Source of the DNA: an uncultured Alphaproteobacteria bacterium
GTDB lineage: Bacteria; Pseudomonadota; Alphaproteobacteria; Minwuiales; Minwuiaceae
Assembly: GCA_913064755.1 (NCBI GenBank)
Contig: CAJYBQ010000241.1
Location: 1-5,853 of the forward strand
DNA length: 5,853 nucleotides
Reading direction: 5' to 3'
Shown here piece by piece: positions 1-5,853 of this stretch; the stretch's first letter is position 1, and each line of letters starts with the position of its first letter. The position numbers and the translations under genes were made by a program. The notes beneath the pieces are model-generated. The model did no database searches and was not told where the DNA came from. It was given only the letters and a program-made list of their open reading frames with translations.

Positions 1-495
1 CCGGAGAGGAAACCCCGGGGGTGCCGCGTCCGCGACCGGCACATCCTGGACGAAGACGGGAAACGTCGCGAGCAGACGGCGGAGACCCGTAAAGGGGGCT
101 GCCTGCATACCGGCGACGTCGCGCGGGCGGACGAGCAGGGCTACCTCTATATCGTGGATCGCAAGAAGGACATGATCGTTTCCGGCGGTTTCAACGTATT
201 CCCCAAGGAGATCGAGGATGTGCTGACCAGCCACGCCGACGTGGCCATGGCGGCGGTGATCGGCGTGCCGGACGAGAAGTGGGGGGAGGCGGTGAAGGCC
301 GGCATGGTCCCCCGCCCCGGAACCCGCCCGGACGCCGATGCCCTGATGAAGATGGTGCGGGACACGAAGGGCGCCGTGCATGCGCCGAAGACCGTGGAGT
401 TTGTCGATGCGATACCCGTCACCCCCATCGGCAAGCCGGACAAGAAGGCGATCCGTGCGCAGTACTGGAAGGACAAGGGCCGCCTTGTCGGTTGA
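1..495 (+). CDS. Acyl-CoA synthetase / AMP-binding enzyme, C-terminal part (5'-truncated)
   Basis: This is the C-terminal part of an ANL-superfamily adenylating enzyme, most like a fatty acid or aromatic acyl-CoA ligase. Such enzymes activate a carboxylate with ATP to an acyl-adenylate and transfer it to CoA in the cytoplasm. The frame is open from base 1 to a TGA at 493-495, giving about 164 residues. Visible in order: LHTGD (codons 35-39), YIVDRKKD with the hinge (about codons 50-57), SGGFNVFPKEIE (about codons 61-72), and PIGKPDKK near the end, whose GK lysine (bases 433-435) matches the catalytic lysine that contacts the adenylate. The N-terminal ATP-binding domain lies off the left edge, so substrate class cannot be judged. 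Codons 1-34 keep the frame but lose conserved residues: the usual GYW and P before E-x-T, and the W before LHTGD, are replaced. The next gene starts 33 bases downstream on the same strand. Confidence 0.92.
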   Translation, partial: PERKPRGCRVRDRHILDEDGKRREQTAETRKGGCLHTGDVARADEQGYLYIVDRKKDMIVSGGFNVFPKEIEDVLTSHADVAMAAVIGVPDEKWGEAVKAGMVPRPGTRPDADALMKMVRDTKGAVHAPKTVEFVDAIPVTPIGKPDKKAIRAQYWKDKGRLVG

Positions 496-528
496 CGCCA
501 CCCCGCAAGCCATGCTGCCTGATCGCCA

Positions 529-1731
529 ATGAGCACAGCATCGACAGACCATGACGATGACGCCTACACCCTGCGCGTGGCATCGGAGATCGGGGCCGTT
601 CCGGCAACGGACTGGGACGCCTGCGCGGGTGTGGACAATCCCTTCACCCGGCACGCGTTCCTGAAGGCACTGGAGGATGCCGGTTGCGCGTCCGCCGATG
701 AGGGCTGGGTGCCGCAGCACCTGTTGCTGGAAAACCCGGAAGGCAGGCTGGTCGGCTGCATGCCGATGTACCTGAAGTACCACAGCCAGGGCGAATACAT
801 CTTCGATCACGGCTGGGCGAACGCCTTCGAGCGCGCGGGCGGCAGCTATTATCCCAAGCTGCTTGTCGCCGTGCCCTTCACCCCCGCCACCGGCCCGCGC
901 CTGCTGGTGCGACAGGGGGAGGATTTCGGCCAGACGGCGCGCCTGTTGCTGCAAGGGGCCATCCAGGTGGCGACGCAGTACAAGGTGTCGGGGCTGAACA
1001 TCAACTTCCTGACCCGGCGCGAAGCGGAGGTGGCGACCGAAATGGGCCTGCTGCTGCGTACCGGTGAACAGTTCCACTGGGTCAACCAGGGGTACGCCGA
1101 CTTCGACGCGTTCCTGGAGAACCTCTCGTCACGCAAGCGCAAGGCGATCCGCAAGGAACGGCGGGAGGCGCTGGCCAACGACATCGAGATCGAGGTGGTT
1201 TCGGGCGCCGACCTGAAAGAGGAGCACTAGGATGCGTTCCACCGGTTCTACCTCGATACCGGCAGCCGGAAGTGGGGTCAGACCTATCTGAACCGCACGT
1301 TCTGGTCCCTGCTGGGGGAGCGGTGCGGCGACAGTGTCGTGCTGATGCTGGCGCGCCGCGACGGGCGCTACATCGCCGGGGCGCTGAACCTGGTGGGGAC
1401 GAACACGCTCTACGGCCGCTACTGGGGCTGCACGGAGGATCACCGGTTCCTGCATTTCGAGCTCTGTTACTACCGCGCCATCGAATGGGCCATCGAACAT
1501 GGCCTGGAACGGGTCGAAGCCGGGGCACAGGGGCAGCACAAGCTGGCCCGGGGCTACCTGCCGACCGAAACACTGTCCGTGCACTGGATCGCCGACCCGG
1601 GGTTCCGCAAGGCCGTTGGCGATTACCTGGAGCATGAACGGCGCGAGGTGCAGCGCGAAATGGAATACCTGGACAGGTTTTCCCCGTTCCGCGAAGCCGG
1701 GCCGCACGTGCCGGACGACGGCGCGATCTAG
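529..1731 (+). pseudogene. DUF482 / FemAB-like (peptidogalycan) protein interrupted by one in-frame TAG
   Basis: Read through the internal stop, this gives a protein of about 400 residues, the usual length for the PF04339 FemAB-like/GNAT-fold family, a cytoplasmic presumed aminoacyl- or acyltransferase of unproven substrate. Family hallmarks lie on both sides of the stop. Before it are NPFTRHAFL, the YHSQGEYIFDHGWANAFERA stretch, YYPKLLVAVPFTP-TGPRLLV, and SSRKRKAIRKER. After it are FYLDTGSRKWGQTYL, HFELCYYRAIEWAI, and EAGAQGQHKLARGYLP. The TAG at 1228-1230 falls in EEH-stop-DAF, where relatives as I recall them have EEHWDAF, so one G-to-A change in TGG explains it. Frame and codon use stay intact for the 166 codons that follow. 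The terminal stop is also TAG. The start ATG at 529 has no clear Shine-Dalgarno. As read, only the first 233 residues are made, without the C-terminal half of the fold. It may be a recent nonsense allele or a base-calling error. Confidence 0.85.
1228..1230 (+). other. Premature amber codon replacing a conserved Trp
   Basis: The in-frame TAG lies between GAG-CAC and GAT-GCG-TTC in the DUF482-like gene. The flanking residues match the family motif with tryptophan at this place, so TGG is the likely ancestral codon, changed at base 1229. No frameshift or second lesion accompanies it. Confidence 0.85.
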
Positions 1732-1786
1732 ACGGTTCCGCCGCGTGCCGCGTAACCGTCCCGCTGCCCTGACCGGGCAGGCCCGG
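1731..1786. terminator. Inverted repeats between convergent genes, possible bidirectional terminator
   Basis: Two or three inverted repeats fill the 59-base gap between the two convergent genes. GACGGTT at 1731-1737 pairs with AACCGTC at 1754-1760, and CGCG at 1742-1745 can pair with CGCG at 1749-1752 inside that loop. CTGCCC at 1764-1769 pairs with GGGCAG at 1775-1780 around a 5-base loop. As an alternative, CCGGGC at 1773-1778 pairs with GCCCGG at 1781-1786. No U-tract follows on either strand, so this is not a textbook intrinsic terminator. The position at a tail-to-tail junction is the main support. Confidence 0.4.
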
Positions 1787-1790
1787 ATGT

Positions 1791-2426
1791 TCAGCCCTGC
1801 ACCACCCAGTCCTCGACCCGGCGCACCATCGGCAGCCAGTCATTGATGACACCTGCCCGGCGGGACGGGGGCAGGTCGAAGATGCCGAGGCCCTGGCGCG
1901 CGACATCCTGGTAGATGGCGCGGTCCCCCAGGCGGGTCACCACGTCATGGCCGAGCGACCCGAGGAATTCGTCCAGTTCCTTCGCCGCGCGGGTATTGGC
2001 GCGGACCCGGTTGGCGACGACCATGACCGGCTTGCGGCCAGACTGGACGGGTTTCAACTCGTCGACCCGTTTCAGGAACCGCTTCGTCGCGGCCTCGTCG
2101 AACACCGATGGCAGCACCGGCATGATGATCATGTCGGCGTCCTTCAGCAGGGCGCGCACCCGTTCCGAATCCACGCCTGCGCCCGCATCGATAACCAGGC
2201 GCGCCATCTTCTTCGGCACGTCGACCCGGCCCTTGCGCCAGTCCAGCGTCTCGATCGGTGCGGCGCTGTCGGGGCGAAGCTTCAGCCATTTCAGGCTGGA
2301 TCCCTGGCGGTCGGCGTCGGCCAGCCCGGTGCGCAGCCCGGCATTGGCGAAGGCCGTTGCCAGGTTGGTGGCGATGGTTGTCTTGCCGCAACCGCCCTTG
2401 GCATGGGCCACCAGGACCGAGATCAT
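1791..2426 (-). CDS. ParA-family (MinD/ParA-like) P-loop ATPase, orphan
   Basis: A 211-residue ParA/MinD-type ATPase of the short class that lacks the N-terminal DNA-binding extension of plasmid ParAs. Such proteins form ATP-dependent dimers, bind the nucleoid non-specifically and move or space a cargo. The deviant Walker A motif KGGCGKTT is at residues 10-17, with the signature lysine K10 and P-loop lysine K15. The Walker A' motif is DADRQGSS at 37-44, with R40 where plasmid ParAs have proline. Walker B is LVIDAGAG at 77-84 with D80. A typical MPVLPSVFDEAAT segment follows at about 101-113. Neither ParB nor a parS site is visible. The ATG overlaps the TGA of the upstream CYTH-CHAD gene (ATGA on the minus strand), and a purine-rich GGGGGAAA lies 5 bases before the start, so the two are probably co-transcribed and translationally coupled. 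The cargo is unknown; the partner gene makes polyphosphate a candidate. Confidence 0.93.
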   Translation of the reverse strand: MISVLVAHAKGGCGKTTIATNLATAFANAGLRTGLADADRQGSSLKWLKLRPDSAAPIETLDWRKGRVDVPKKMARLVIDAGAGVDSERVRALLKDADMIIMPVLPSVFDEAATKRFLKRVDELKPVQSGRKPVMVVANRVRANTRAAKELDEFLGSLGHDVVTRLGDRAIYQDVARQGLGIFDLPPSRRAGVINDWLPMVRRVEDWVVQG

Positions 2427-3949
2427 CGACGTTTCCCCCGCGCTTTCTGCTGCCTGGCCGGTTTCCAGAATATCGGCGTCTCCGCGAAGTCATGCCATGC
2501 CGCCACCATTTCCGGTTCGATGGCGGCGAGGCGATGGGCGTACCAGCCCTTCACCAGCGCCGCACCGACCTGCGCCCGTTCATCGTCCCCGGCCAGGCGA
2601 TCCACCAGTTCCGAGGCAACGGCGACGTCGTTCAGGTGACCCAGGTCGTCCTGCAGCCGCGACATGCCCTTGCGGTAAAGGCGCATGGGCTCCGGATCGT
2701 ACAGGCCACCGAGAAAGTCGATGGCATAGCGCAGCTTCTTCGCCGCGATCCGAACCTCGTGGCGCTGTTCCAGCGGCATGTCGGCAAAGCCCTGTCCGGC
2801 GGTGATGAGCTTGCGGTGTCGCCGGGCCAGCAGTTTCGTCGCGACCTTCGGCAGCGGGGTGGCGGCAGCGTCTTCGGTCAGCAGGCCCCGCATGTCCTGC
2901 GCCCCCAGCAGGTCCAGCAGCAGCCGGTTGAACGCCCGGCCATCCAGCATCCGGCGTAGCGCGAGATAGGCGGCGGCCCGCTCCCTCTCCGCGATCGCCT
3001 GCAGGTGAAGCAGTGGCGTGATGTCGGCATGGGCGGACAGGATCGGCGGCAGCATCTGCGTCAGGAATACATCCAGGTCCCGTGCCGGGCCAAGCGCCTG
3101 CAGGGTTGCGCGGGCTTCTTCCTGCAGACCCGTCGCGTGCGGGTCCAGGTGTTTCCTGAACAGCGACAGTGCGGACCGCAGGCGTCGCAGCCCGACCCGC
3201 ATCTGGTGCACGCCCTTCGGCCCCTTGCCATGCCGCACCGCCGCCAGGTTGCCGGCGACCTGCAGCGCCGTGGCGCCGATTATGGTCTGGAAGGCGGAGC
3301 CGAGCGTGTCCTGCGCGGTCAGCACCGGGCGGTTGAACTTGCGTGCCCTGGGCACGGTACCGGCTGCGAGGGCCATGCCCCGTGCCGCCTTGGATTCAAG
3401 GGCAACCCGCAGGCTGCGCCGCATGACCAGGTCCCGGGCGACACGGGCCACCGCGTCCTCCGGGCCATGCAGCAGTTCGATCTCCAGTTCCTCCAGCGGC
3501 ATGGACAGTTGCCCGGCCAGGATATGGCCGCGATCCAGCGAGACCTCGAAGCTGGCCGCGTCGATGACCACGACCTTCTTGCTGCGGATGGCAACGGTCC
3601 GGTGCTGTTCGGTTAGTTCCTCGGGCAGGATGACGCCGAACTCCTCGCGCGGGGCACCGCGGGGCAGGGCACCCGGATCGGGGATCGGGTCATCGATCAG
3701 GACGGACCATTCCCCGCGCACCAGGGCGCTGCTCTCGCGCTTCATGGTCAGTTCGTGACGGCCGTCCTTCGCCCGCAGCCGCAGGGTCAGGCCGCGTTTC
3801 CACAGCCGCTTGTCGGCGGTGTCGTAATAGATGCTGGTGACCGGGGCGGACCTGACGGAGGCCGCACCCAGTTCGCCGAAGGCCGCGTCGAGCGTCCTGC
3901 TGCTGCCCACGAGCTTGATCTCGATCTCGCGATAGGTCGCTGCTGGCAT
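2423..3949 (-). CDS. CYTH and CHAD domain-containing protein (polyphosphate/triphosphate binding)
   Basis: A 508-residue two-domain protein. The N-terminal CYTH (triphosphate tunnel) domain covers about residues 5-205. It carries the ExExK signature at E8-I9-E10-I11-K12, SIYYDT at 39-44, LRLRAKDG at 56-63, and the ELEIELLHG strand at 154-162, and it ends in the typical SKAARG (186-191). CYTH folds bind or cleave triphosphate or polyphosphate with a divalent metal. The CHAD domain follows at about 215-495, an alpha-helical bundle rich in basic residues. Its two half-repeats show VHQMRVGLRRLRSAL (H248, R251) and RHEVRIAAKKLRYA (H397, R400). CHAD domains are known to bind polyphosphate and go to polyphosphate granules. 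The start at 3949 was chosen because the CYTH signature should lie within about ten residues of the N-terminus. An AGGA lies 12 bases upstream, slightly far. An in-frame GTG at 4012 would add 21 residues unlike the family. The protein ends in a basic QKARGKRR tail. Confidence 0.94.
   Translation of the reverse strand: MPAATYREIEIKLVGSSRTLDAAFGELGAASVRSAPVTSIYYDTADKRLWKRGLTLRLRAKDGRHELTMKRESSALVRGEWSVLIDDPIPDPGALPRGAPREEFGVILPEELTEQHRTVAIRSKKVVVIDAASFEVSLDRGHILAGQLSMPLEELEIELLHGPEDAVARVARDLVMRRSLRVALESKAARGMALAAGTVPRARKFNRPVLTAQDTLGSAFQTIIGATALQVAGNLAAVRHGKGPKGVHQMRVGLRRLRSALSLFRKHLDPHATGLQEEARATLQALGPARDLDVFLTQMLPPILSAHADITPLLHLQAIAERERAAAYLALRRMLDGRAFNRLLLDLLGAQDMRGLLTEDAAATPLPKVATKLLARRHRKLITAGQGFADMPLEQRHEVRIAAKKLRYAIDFLGGLYDPEPMRLYRKGMSRLQDDLGHLNDVAVASELVDRLAGDDERAQVGAALVKGWYAHRLAAIEPEMVAAWHDFAETPIFWKPARQQKARGKRR
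2432..2439 (-). promoter_or_regulatory. Ribosome binding site of the ParA gene inside the CHAD gene
   Basis: The minus strand reads GGGGGAAA five bases before the ParA ATG, within the last codons of the CYTH-CHAD gene. With the ATGA overlap it supports the chosen ParA start and coupled translation. Confidence 0.55.
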
Positions 3950-4119
3950 TGGCTGGATGAATCCTGACTGTCTGTGGGCGCAGCGCGATCCATGCGCACT
4001 TTCACCATGCACGAAATCATGTCTTCAAACGTGTGGTTGTGTCGGCCGGTCCGGTGAAAATAGTCGTTCTTCCGGGCGATTTCCACCGTCCGCAATGCCA
4101 TTCGTGCGGGAATGCGCCG
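3950..4119. other. Intergenic region between the LpxR-like and CYTH-CHAD genes
   Basis: This 170-base gap is the longest non-coding stretch between intact genes here. Both flanking genes read on the minus strand, so it should hold the end of the LpxR transcript and, if there is one, the promoter of the CYTH-CHAD/ParA pair. It is less GC-rich than the genes, with A/T runs near 4011-4030 and 4056-4070. I see no strong hairpin with a U-tract, no convincing -35/-10 pair, and no tRNA or riboswitch. Translation in any frame gives no recognisable small protein. Confidence 0.6.
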
Positions 4120-5136
4120 TCAATACTGCACGGTCAGGGTAATGGCGGCAAAGGTGTGCGGGTCCCTCTGCGTGTCAAATTCCTTGGATCGGCGGACGAC
4201 GGAATAACTGACGCGGACGGTTTCGTAGCGCATCACGGCACCGACCTGGAAGTCATGCACCACGTTGCGCTTGTTGACCCGGGCGCTGTTGCGGAAGGTA
4301 TTGCCGTCCAGGAAGATGTTGCGCAGCACCGCGCGGGTCTGCATGCCGCCGAACAGGTACCAGTTGAACCGGCGGGCATTTTCCACGATGAAACCGCCGC
4401 CGGCCAGGCTGGGACGGATGCGTGGCGGCCCCAGGCCGTTGCTCAGGTTGGGGCCGATGCGCAGGGTGAAGCCCGCATTGGCCTGGGTCAGGACATTGCC
4501 GATGCTGAATCCGGCGCTGGGCAGCACGTCGAAGCCCCAGGGGCGGGTCTGTTCCTTGAACGGGCGCCAGGTCTTGTCATAGCTGAGGACCAGCCCCGGC
4601 TCGTTCTTCAACTGGTTGTCCCAGCCCTGGGCGATGTCGCTGTCGATCAGCTGGTGGAACGTGTTCTGCACGAATTCACCCATCGCCAGCGGACCGACGA
4701 TGCCCAGGTTGGCGGTCACGGTTTCCACGTGGGTATCATCATCGGCGATGGCGGCAAGTTCGACGTAGAGCCAGCCCGCGTAGGGATGATCGCCGTTCTG
4801 TGGTGCCGACTGCGTGATGTCCGACGGGGTGAACAGGTTCTGCCCGATGGCCAGCCCGTCATACAGCTTTCTCTGGTCCGCAACGCCCAGCAGGTTGCGC
4901 CCCAGCCAGGCGGTCACGTCGTTGACGTCACCTTTCGGGCGCAGGTAGGCGAGGCGAATGCCGTTGGTGTATTCCTGATCGGTACCGGCGAAGTAGTCGT
5001 TTTCCACCACCACCGACAGGGTGCCGATCTTCGCGGGGGGTTCCTGATTGCTCTCGGCGTGCGCAGGCTGGGCCAGGGCGACGGCTGCCAGGGCCATGCC
5101 CAGGACGGGAATTCGCGACAACATGACAGCGACCAT
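4120..5136 (-). CDS. LpxR-family lipid A 3'-O-deacylase-like outer-membrane protein (DUF2219)
   Basis: A 338-residue precursor of the PF09982 family. The founder LpxR of Salmonella is a calcium-dependent outer-membrane beta-barrel that removes the 3'-acyloxyacyl group of lipid A. A signal peptide is visible: a hydrophobic stretch at about 9-22 ends in AQPAHA, with cleavage likely after A27. The mature protein starts with the family's ENDYFAGTDQEYTNG (45-59), whose N46-D47 and T57 fit the known active-site Asn-Asp and Thr. It continues with IGQNLFTPSDI (98-108), HPYAGWLY (117-124), and the H161 segment leading to GWDNQLKNEP (171-180), where the catalytic histidine is expected. The C-terminus LTVQY ends in an aromatic residue, as outer-membrane barrels do. 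An alternative start at M5 (5124) leaves a cleaner signal peptide; neither start has a good Shine-Dalgarno. The gene follows the hotdog gene by 24 bases and is probably co-transcribed with it. Enzymatic activity is inferred from family membership. Confidence 0.92.
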   Translation of the reverse strand: MVAVMLSRIPVLGMALAAVALAQPAHAESNQEPPAKIGTLSVVVENDYFAGTDQEYTNGIRLAYLRPKGDVNDVTAWLGRNLLGVADQRKLYDGLAIGQNLFTPSDITQSAPQNGDHPYAGWLYVELAAIADDDTHVETVTANLGIVGPLAMGEFVQNTFHQLIDSDIAQGWDNQLKNEPGLVLSYDKTWRPFKEQTRPWGFDVLPSAGFSIGNVLTQANAGFTLRIGPNLSNGLGPPRIRPSLAGGGFIVENARRFNWYLFGGMQTRAVLRNIFLDGNTFRNSARVNKRNVVHDFQVGAVMRYETVRVSYSVVRRSKEFDTQRDPHTFAAITLTVQY

Positions 5137-5160
5137 TCAAGCTGGGGCGGCGATGCCGGG

Positions 5161-5649
5161 TCAGGCCGCCCGGATCTGACGAGGCTCGTATATTGCGGTA
5201 TGGCGTACGCTGGCAACTGCCTGTTCGTCATCGGTCAGCATCAGGATGTCCAGATCGACAAATCCGTGACCCTTCCGCTCGAACAGGTTCGCGACCCGGC
5301 CCCGGGTTTCCAGGGACTGGCCGACCTGCATGGTGCCGTGGAACTGGACGGTGCTGCCCACGTGGATCCAGGGGCCGAGCCTTACCGTGTCGCGCAGGAT
5401 CGTGTTGGCGCGGCGCAGCAGGAACCCCGGATGCACCAGCCCGCTTTCGGCGTAGAGGGGGTGAACTTCCCGCACGTCGCCGAGGTATTTCGAATGTGAC
5501 GCGGCATCGACGGTTTCGCGGATGGTTCCCAGCACCGTGTCATTGGCCAGCGTGATCTCGTCGGCCTTCGGGCGGGCGTCACGGGACGGCATGGGTCGCG
5601 TGGCGAACGTGCTTGCCGCCGGGGCGCTCGGCGCCGCGCCAGAGGGCAT
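5161..5649 (-). CDS. Hotdog-fold (MaoC/FAS1-like) protein, C-terminal domain; 5' end disrupted or truncated
   Basis: The open frame gives 162 residues, and from about residue 30 it reads as a hotdog domain of the MaoC-like/acyl dehydratase superfamily. Visible stretches are YLGDVREVHPLY (about 55-66), VHPGFLLRRANTIL (about 72-85), LGPWIHVGSTVQFHG (about 91-105), ERKGHGFVDLDILML, and a final VRHTAIYEPR. The segment before it (MPSGAAPSAPAAS...) looks like an interdomain linker rather than a natural N-terminus. ATG 5649 is simply the first start after a TGA at 5665-5667. The same frame continues upstream with a stretch like the end of a first hotdog domain, so the intact protein was probably a double-hotdog protein of about 280 residues. 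The hydratase-type G-D-x-N-P-x-H motif is not visible, so (R)-enoyl-CoA hydratase activity is doubtful; an acyl-CoA or acyl-ACP thioester binding role is the most that can be said. The LpxR-like gene follows after 24 bases. Confidence 0.75.
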   Translation of the reverse strand: MPSGAAPSAPAASTFATRPMPSRDARPKADEITLANDTVLGTIRETVDAASHSKYLGDVREVHPLYAESGLVHPGFLLRRANTILRDTVRLGPWIHVGSTVQFHGTMQVGQSLETRGRVANLFERKGHGFVDLDILMLTDDEQAVASVRHTAIYEPRQIRAA

Positions 5650-5853
5650 ACCCGCGGTGACCGTTCAGGCGCTGGTGCACCGTGCCTCGATACGAATATC
5701 CAACGGCCCGTCAGCCCCGGTCAGTCCAACGCCGTCCACAGTCTCGCCATAGAAGTCAGTCACCGAGCTGCTGCAGTGTCTGTTAGCCCGACCCAGGACG
5801 TCAGGCACAAAAGACAACACGCCTGCCACGGACCGTGTATCGGAGTCCACACA
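5650..5853 (-). pseudogene. Decayed or mis-sequenced N-terminal hotdog domain of the preceding gene, running off the edge
   Basis: Upstream of ATG 5649 the same minus frame reads T-V-T-A-G, then TGA at 5665-5667, then an open frame to the right edge. Residues just before the stop (FYGETVDG, then DIRIEAR) resemble the end of a first MaoC-like domain, where relatives have GDTV and a strand leading to an EARN-x-x-GE-x-V-x-x-G turn. TVTAG after the stop fits the continuation of that turn. Nearer the edge another minus frame reads IHGPWQA, resembling the family's HG helix start, while the main frame then reads AGVLSFVPDVLG. A frameshift near 5820 is therefore possible. The similarity is weak, and no start codon with a ribosome site can be assigned. 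Confidence 0.45.

Noticed and set aside
1228..1230. Pyrrolysine or genome-wide amber recoding at the internal TAG
   Set aside because: The same gene also ends with TAG. The site matches a family tryptophan rather than a known pyrrolysine position, and no Pyl genes or downstream insertion element are visible.
1339..1731. An independent small gene starting at ATG 1339, after the TAG
   Set aside because: It is the in-frame C-terminal half of the DUF482 protein. The start is mid-domain, without a ribosome site, and the homologous residues between 1231 and 1338 would be lost.
1082..1906. A 274-codon minus-strand open frame opposite the DUF482 gene
   Set aside because: Low-complexity Arg/Pro/Ala composition is typical of antisense frames in high-GC DNA, and it overlaps the ParA 3' end in another frame.
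1915..2805. A 296-codon plus-strand open frame opposite the ParA and CHAD genes
   Set aside because: It runs across the junction of two well-recognised minus-strand genes, is rich in Arg, Pro and Ser, and has no recognisable domain.
3950..4012. A 21-residue N-terminal extension of the CYTH-CHAD protein from a GTG at 4012
   Set aside because: The extension is unlike the family. The CYTH signature normally lies near the N-terminus, and ATG 3949 has an AGGA upstream.
4000..4028. Possible minus-strand promoter TTGAAG, 17 bases, GTGAAA upstream of the CYTH-CHAD gene
   Set aside because: The -35 is fair and the spacing good, but the -10 matches the consensus poorly, so it is not better than chance.
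4033..5499. A 488-codon plus-strand open frame antisense to the LpxR-like gene and part of the hotdog gene
   Set aside because: It is a GC-driven shadow: the composition is rich in Gly, Val, Gln, His and Asp without family motifs, while the opposite strand encodes clear LpxR and hotdog motifs with a signal peptide.

Overview
The window looks like chromosomal DNA of a GC-rich alphaproteobacterium, probably Rhodospirillales-like. This rests on uniformly high GC, a FemAB-like DUF482 protein, a small orphan ParA with the D-x-D-R-Q variant, a CYTH-CHAD protein and an LpxR-type outer-membrane deacylase. It has no rRNA or tRNA gene, no CRISPR array, and no insertion sequence or phage gene. Coding density is very high, and the longest non-coding stretch between intact genes is about 170 bases.

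Layout. Plus strand, left part: the C-terminal third of an acyl-CoA synthetase (ANL superfamily) enters from the left edge. A DUF482/FemAB-like gene follows 33 bases later, interrupted by one in-frame TAG where the family normally has tryptophan. Minus strand, middle: a CYTH-CHAD gene and a ParA-type ATPase gene overlap in an ATGA junction and read towards the plus-strand pair, so the two units converge at about 1732-1790. Minus strand, right part: a hotdog-fold (MaoC/FAS1-like) gene runs in from the right edge, and an LpxR-family lipid A deacylase gene starts 24 bases after it.

How the genes may work together. The CYTH-CHAD/ParA pair is the most interesting unit. CHAD proteins bind polyphosphate and ParA ATPases position cargo on the nucleoid, so the coupled pair could place or segregate polyphosphate granules; this is inference. 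The acyl-CoA synthetase, hotdog protein and LpxR all handle acyl groups, but only the last two share a transcription unit.

Quality of the ends. The first ~105 bases read in the right frame but lose several near-invariant residues of the acyl-CoA synthetase family. The last ~200 bases look like a decayed N-terminal hotdog domain with a TGA and a possible frameshift. Both edges therefore look like low-quality contig ends, and this bears on how the internal TAG should be read.
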